Shown here piece after piece: positions 5,896-9,034 of a stretch of 9,034 bases of DNA; the stretch's first letter is position 1; each line of letters starts with the position of its first letter. Below the pieces are notes generated by a model. The model saw nothing but the letters and a program-made list of their open reading frames with translations. It was not told the DNA's origin and did not search any database. The position numbers and the translations under genes are program-made. The stretch is from Rhodothermia bacterium (GTDB lineage Bacteria > Bacteroidota > Rhodothermia > Rhodothermales > JABDKH01). Location of the stretch: NCBI GenBank assembly GCA_030431165.1, contig JAUIJQ010000095.1:1-9034 (forward strand), read 5' to 3'.

Positions 5896-7278
5896 ATGAA
5901 GAGACCCCACAGTACTGCGGCCTCGATCGGGCGACGAACGCTCGTCCCGGCTGCAATCGTTTTCATCGCCATTGTCAGCTTCATACTTGGCGGGCGTTTC
6001 GGCACGGCTTTCCATCCGAGTAACGCAGCGGGGAGTGTTGACGATGGGTCGAGCCCAGTTCGGTTTGTCGAGGGCGTCATTGAGATTGACCTGCCTGCGG
6101 ACACCGTCCGCGGCCTCGGGCCGGACCTGTTCAAGATTCCCTACGAACATATGTGGTGGATCGTCGAACTCGCCGAGAGAGGCAGTGCGGAATCTGGGGT
6201 GGTTCGTACCACATTCGCTGACATCGACTCAACCGGAAAAGGCGCTCCCAGGAAGGCCTATTTCGAGATGACATCGAAAGTCGATGGCCGGCGGTATGGT
6301 ATTAACCTCGTCAAAGACGGCGTGTCTACGTTCAGGTCTGGAAACGGCGATGACGTTCAGCGCGCCGACATCCCGTCGGATGTACTGATGTTTGCATCCG
6401 AGCATCACAAAGGAATCTTCCATCCCGGTCTGAACATTTTCCGATTCTTTGTTGACCCGGTTGATGGCTTGATGCGGACGTCGTTTGTGTACTCTGAATC
6501 GTTCTGGCAACTGCTCGGGTACATCGCCATCCTTCTGCTGGCCGCCGCCGTAGTAGCGGCCCAGCGACTTCGCTCTCAGCGTCGGCTGCTTGTCGAGCAG
6601 AACCGGTCGCTTATGATGGCGCGCGAAAATGAACGAGAGCGGCTGGCCGCGGAGATTCACGACGGGCCCATTCAGGACGCGCAGATTATTGCCCGCCGGT
6701 TCACTGAAGACGACACGCAATTTGGTGCCGGCGATCGGCCGGCACGAGTGGGCATAGCTGACTCAATGGACCAACTTGTGACGACGCTTCGCGACATCTG
6801 TTCGGAGCTTCGCCCACCCGTCTTGTACCACTTCGGTCTGGCGGATGCAATCCGCACACGGTCGGGTGAGTATTCCGACATCTTCCCCGACGTCGCGTTC
6901 GAACTCCAACTGGAATCCATCGATGACCTGCCCGACGACCTGCGCATCAGTTTCTTCCGGATCGCTCAGGAAGCCATGGGCAACGCGCTGAAACACGCGG
7001 GTGCAGAGACAATTCGCGTGTGCCTCCGAACGACTGAGAAAATGCTCGTCCTCGAGGTAGAAGATGACGGCGTTGGCTTCGACGCGAACCAGCGACTACA
7101 GCGTCGTTCCAACAAACATCAGGGGATGTCGATGATGTCGCATCTCGCAAATGCTGTTGACGGCAGCCTCGACATCGTTTCGAGCCACGACCTGGGTACA
7201 CTAATCGCCGTTGCTGCACCGCTGCCGGGCGTGCGTGATTCAAGTGAACGGCGCACTCCGGAGCTGGCTGTAGCGTGA
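5896..7278 (+). CDS. Membrane sensor histidine kinase, HisKA_3 (NarX/DesK class)
   Basis: This 460-residue inner-membrane kinase senses an unknown signal and phosphorylates the regulator encoded next. Domains in order: a basic N-terminus, first membrane helix (~15-33), an extracytoplasmic sensor of ~170 residues (34-202) that I do not recognise, second helix (~203-222), a short coiled linker, the dimerisation/phosphoacceptor helix with ERLAAEIHDGPIQD (His255) and a HATPase_c domain. The HDxxxQ pattern is complete, which in this class also supports phosphatase activity. The ATPase shows the N-box QEAMGNALKHA (Asn363), the DDGVGF box (Asp390) and the glycine lid around HQGMSMM. An in-frame GTG at 5890 would add two residues; I prefer the ATG at 5896, although its ribosome binding site is weak. 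The stop overlaps the regulator start by four bases. Confidence 0.95.
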   Translation: MKRPHSTAASIGRRTLVPAAIVFIAIVSFILGGRFGTAFHPSNAAGSVDDGSSPVRFVEGVIEIDLPADTVRGLGPDLFKIPYEHMWWIVELAERGSAESGVVRTTFADIDSTGKGAPRKAYFEMTSKVDGRRYGINLVKDGVSTFRSGNGDDVQRADIPSDVLMFASEHHKGIFHPGLNIFRFFVDPVDGLMRTSFVYSESFWQLLGYIAILLLAAAVVAAQRLRSQRRLLVEQNRSLMMARENERERLAAEIHDGPIQDAQIIARRFTEDDTQFGAGDRPARVGIADSMDQLVTTLRDICSELRPPVLYHFGLADAIRTRSGEYSDIFPDVAFELQLESIDDLPDDLRISFFRIAQEAMGNALKHAGAETIRVCLRTTEKMLVLEVEDDGVGFDANQRLQRRSNKHQGMSMMSHLANAVDGSLDIVSSHDLGTLIAVAAPLPGVRDSSERRTPELAVA

Positions 7279-7934
7279 CGGCTAAGTATCGCGCCGTCCT
7301 TGCCGACGATCACGAGGTAACTCGTAGAGGCCTGGCGGCTATTCTCGATGGCCTCGGTTCGGTAGAAATCATCGGCGAAGCCTCTGATGGTCAGGGAGCG
7401 ATCGACCTCGTTGACGAGCTCGACCCGGATCTCCTTTTTGCAGATGTTGAAATGCCGGTCCTGACGGGCGTTGAGGTCGCCAAGCGACTATCCGCAAAAG
7501 GATGCCGGGTGAGGATAATTGCGCTCAGCGCGTACGACTATCGCGAGTACGTCTACGGCCTCCTGCGCAACGGCGCATCCGCATATCTGAAGAAGACCGA
7601 GGCAAATCGCGAGAACCTCGCCGACGCGATACAGACGGTAATGGGCGACCCCGAAGCAGAGTGGATTTCCTCGGACCTGGCTAAACGACTGGTGCGTCGG
7701 CACATCGGGCGCGACAAAAGCGATGAACCCCTCTCGGTCCTTACTCCGCGCGAGATTGAACTATTGCGCGATGTCGCCTACGGCAAAACGAACGACGAGA
7801 TTGCCGGAGACCTCAGCCTGTCCAAACATACCGTCAAGAATCACGTCGACCACATCAGGTCCAAGCTGGATCTCGGCACACGAGCAGAACTCGTTGCGTG
7901 GGCGTGGCAGCACAAGGTCGTGCGGGCAACGTAG
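7275..7934 (+). CDS. NarL/FixJ-family response regulator
   Basis: This 219-residue DNA-binding regulator has a receiver domain (~5-122) and a LuxR-type helix-turn-helix (~156-212). Receiver landmarks are all present: acidic pair Asp11/Asp12, phosphoacceptor Asp57 in LLFADVEMP, Ser85 at the switch Thr/Ser position and Lys106 in YLKK. The output domain has LTPREIELL, then NDEIAGDLSLSKHTVKNHV as the recognition region. Phosphorylation by the upstream kinase should drive dimerisation and binding to a dyad operator. Translation begins at GTG inside the kinase stop (GTGA), so the two proteins are likely made by translational coupling at matched amounts. Targets may include the divergent envelope gene and its own operon. 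The next gene, leuD, converges on it. Confidence 0.96.
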   Translation: MTAKYRAVLADDHEVTRRGLAAILDGLGSVEIIGEASDGQGAIDLVDELDPDLLFADVEMPVLTGVEVAKRLSAKGCRVRIIALSAYDYREYVYGLLRNGASAYLKKTEANRENLADAIQTVMGDPEAEWISSDLAKRLVRRHIGRDKSDEPLSVLTPREIELLRDVAYGKTNDEIAGDLSLSKHTVKNHVDHIRSKLDLGTRAELVAWAWQHKVVRAT

Positions 7935-7957
7935 CGCGGCGGGGTTCGGCCAATCCT

Positions 7958-7982
7958 GGTGGTGGGATGGCCCAGCGCCACC
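7958..7982. terminator. Weak hairpin between convergent regulator and leuD
   Basis: GGTGG plus TGGG (7958-7966) pairs with CCCA and CCACC (7971-7974 and 7978-7982) around a 4-base ATGG loop, with a 3-base GCG bulge. It sits in the 47-base gap between convergent stops and touches the leuD stop codon. There is no T-run on either strand, so intrinsic termination is doubtful. It may merely slow polymerase or block 3' exonucleases. Confidence 0.3.
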
Positions 7983-8551
7983 TATTCCTGGCTTGCGATC
8001 AGCCCTGCCTGACGGGCGTACTCGAACACGTTACCGGCGCGGAGGATATCCGCGACTTCGCCAAGCGGATTGAGCAGATACGTCTCCCCCTTTGACTCAT
8101 TCCGCAGTTCGCCGACCGATACGTCGAGCCGCAAAAGATCACCGGTTTCGATTCGATCAACCAGGCGCTCGCGCGTCTCAAACGGAATCAGGAAGCCAGC
8201 GTCGACCGCGTTGCGATAAAAGATCCTCGCGTAGCTCTGAGCAACGACGGCGCGACAACCTGCCTCGCGCAGTGCAAACGGGGCATGTTCGCGCGACGAG
8301 CCACAACCAAAGTTCTCTCCGCCGATGACGATCGCAAACTCGCTTCGGTAGCTGCCATCAGCAACAAACGGAATACCGCCATTTGGTAGGCCGCTTGCCT
8401 CCAATGGTACAGCGCTCATGGCATACCGGCCGTACTGCTTGCGTTCCTCGGGATCGTTCAGGCTGTAGACCAGATGCTCAGCCGGAATGATCTGGTCAGT
8501 GTCGATCGAATCACCTACGACAAACGCGGGGCCTTCAATAATTCGCTCCAT
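7982..8551 (-). CDS. leuD: 3-Isopropylmalate dehydratase small subunit
   Basis: This is the swivel-domain subunit of 189 residues. With LeuC it interconverts 2- and 3-isopropylmalate in leucine biosynthesis, in the cytoplasm. The signature NFGCGSSREHA (80-90) is intact, with the substrate-contacting SSR at 85-87. The N-terminal part reads VVGDSIDTDQIIPAEHL, as in the IPMI small-subunit family. I placed the start at the ATG at 8551: AGAGGA lies six bases upstream, and the extra 22 codons available further upstream overlap leuC and look non-conserved. Length and sequence (GGENFGCGSSREHAP, VVAQSYARIF) recall plant- and archaeal-style small subunits rather than the 200-residue E. coli form; that comparison is from memory. 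It follows leuC with a 10-base gap and is surely cotranscribed with it. Confidence 0.95.
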   Translation of the reverse strand: MERIIEGPAFVVGDSIDTDQIIPAEHLVYSLNDPEERKQYGRYAMSAVPLEASGLPNGGIPFVADGSYRSEFAIVIGGENFGCGSSREHAPFALREAGCRAVVAQSYARIFYRNAVDAGFLIPFETRERLVDRIETGDLLRLDVSVGELRNESKGETYLLNPLGEVADILRAGNVFEYARQAGLIASQE

Positions 8552-8561
8552 TGCAAATCCT

Positions 8562-9034
8562 CTAAACGAATACCGAGCGTGGATCGGCAATCTCTCCGGC
8601 AAGCGCAGATACCGCAACGGTGTATGGCGATGCGAGATATACCGACGACTGCTTCGAGCCCATTCGACCGGGGAAGTTTCGGTTCGTGGTCGAGATCACA
8701 ACCTCGTCGCCGTGAGTGCGGCCAAACGTGTCTGGCGGTCCGCCGAGGCACGCAGCGCAGCTCGACCGGCCCAGGCGGCAACCCGCCGATACAAGGATGT
8801 CGTACAGCGATTCCCCGTCCACGTGCGTTGTGTGGAGTTGACGTTCAACCTCCGTGCTCGCAGGAACCATGTACGTCGCGATGGACACTTCCTGTCCTTT
8901 CAGTATGCGAGCCGCCGCCTCAAAGTCCTGCAGCTTGCCACCCGTGCAGCTACCGATGTACGCGACGTCCAATTTTGTCCCGGCCACTTCAGACACACCG
9001 GCACGATTGTCGGGTCGATGAGGCTTTGCGACGA
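8562..9034 (-). CDS. leuC: 3-Isopropylmalate dehydratase large subunit, C-terminal part
   Basis: The frame runs off the right edge of the window, so only the last 156 residues are visible, and the GTG at 8996 is internal. This is the aconitase-fold catalytic subunit, which carries a [4Fe-4S] cluster. The three predicted cluster ligands are all present: Cys29 of the fragment in IGSCTGG and Cys92/Cys95 in SSCAACLGG. The conserved STTNRNFPGRMG follows, then the SVYLASPYTVAVSALAG segment. The CAACLGG version replaces the common CGPCLGG but keeps both cysteines. With the adjacent leuD it forms the heterodimeric enzyme of leucine biosynthesis. The rest of the leu operon, if clustered, lies upstream beyond the right edge. 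Confidence 0.94.
   Translation of the reverse strand, partial: VAKPHRPDNRAGVSEVAGTKLDVAYIGSCTGGKLQDFEAAARILKGQEVSIATYMVPASTEVERQLHTTHVDGESLYDILVSAGCRLGRSSCAACLGGPPDTFGRTHGDEVVISTTNRNFPGRMGSKQSSVYLASPYTVAVSALAGEIADPRSVFV

Noticed and set aside
5728..6150. Minus-strand ORF of 140 codons across the leader region and kinase start
   Set aside because: It overlaps the kinase coding frame, and the peptide is low-hydrophobic and Arg/Pro-rich with no recognisable motif.
1..9034. CRISPR array, insertion sequence, integrase or other mobile element
   Set aside because: No regularly spaced repeats, transposase or recombinase motifs or terminal inverted repeats with target duplications were found. All repeats seen are short and local.

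Overview
This is a moderately GC-rich bacterial window (high-50s % GC by eye) with compact genes on both strands. The first gene ends in a type IX secretion (Por) C-terminal sorting domain, a system confined to the Bacteroidota/Rhodothermota/Balneolota lineage. That domain plus the GC level point to a Rhodothermales-like marine or halophilic bacterium. The genus is inference only. No mobile element, CRISPR array, rRNA or convincing tRNA is visible.

Layout, left to right. (1) The 3' part of a secreted protein with a T9SS sorting tail (+, open at the left edge). (2) A convergent exporter-type ABC transporter with fused membrane and ATPase domains (-). (3) Divergent from it, across a short AT-rich promoter region, a PfkB-family sugar kinase (+). 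(4) A gene-poor stretch of about 570 bases with a good intrinsic terminator (best on the - strand), a long imperfect inverted repeat and a few tiny ORFs. (5) A small membrane-anchored or secreted protein of unknown function (-). (6) A roughly 440-base divergent leader region with tandem repeats, a dyad, a possible promoter, a possible 32-codon leader ORF and competing hairpins. (7) A two-component pair: a NarX/DesK-class membrane histidine kinase and a NarL-class response regulator (+), translationally coupled by a GTGA overlap. (8) Convergent to them, leuD and the 3' end of leuC (-), the two subunits of isopropylmalate dehydratase, closely resembling the plant/archaeal-style branch.

The housekeeping parts (leuCD, ABC exporter, sugar kinase) are ordinary. 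The part worth a second look is the block from about 4560 to 7934: an unrecognised envelope protein transcribed divergently from a two-component system whose extracytoplasmic sensor domain I also do not recognise. Between them lies an unusually long regulatory region with an 11-bp-period tandem repeat beside the small gene and a LuxR/NarL-sized dyad next to a candidate kinase promoter. A simple model is a signalling unit in which the kinase and regulator control the divergent envelope protein and their own operon. This is inference from arrangement only.
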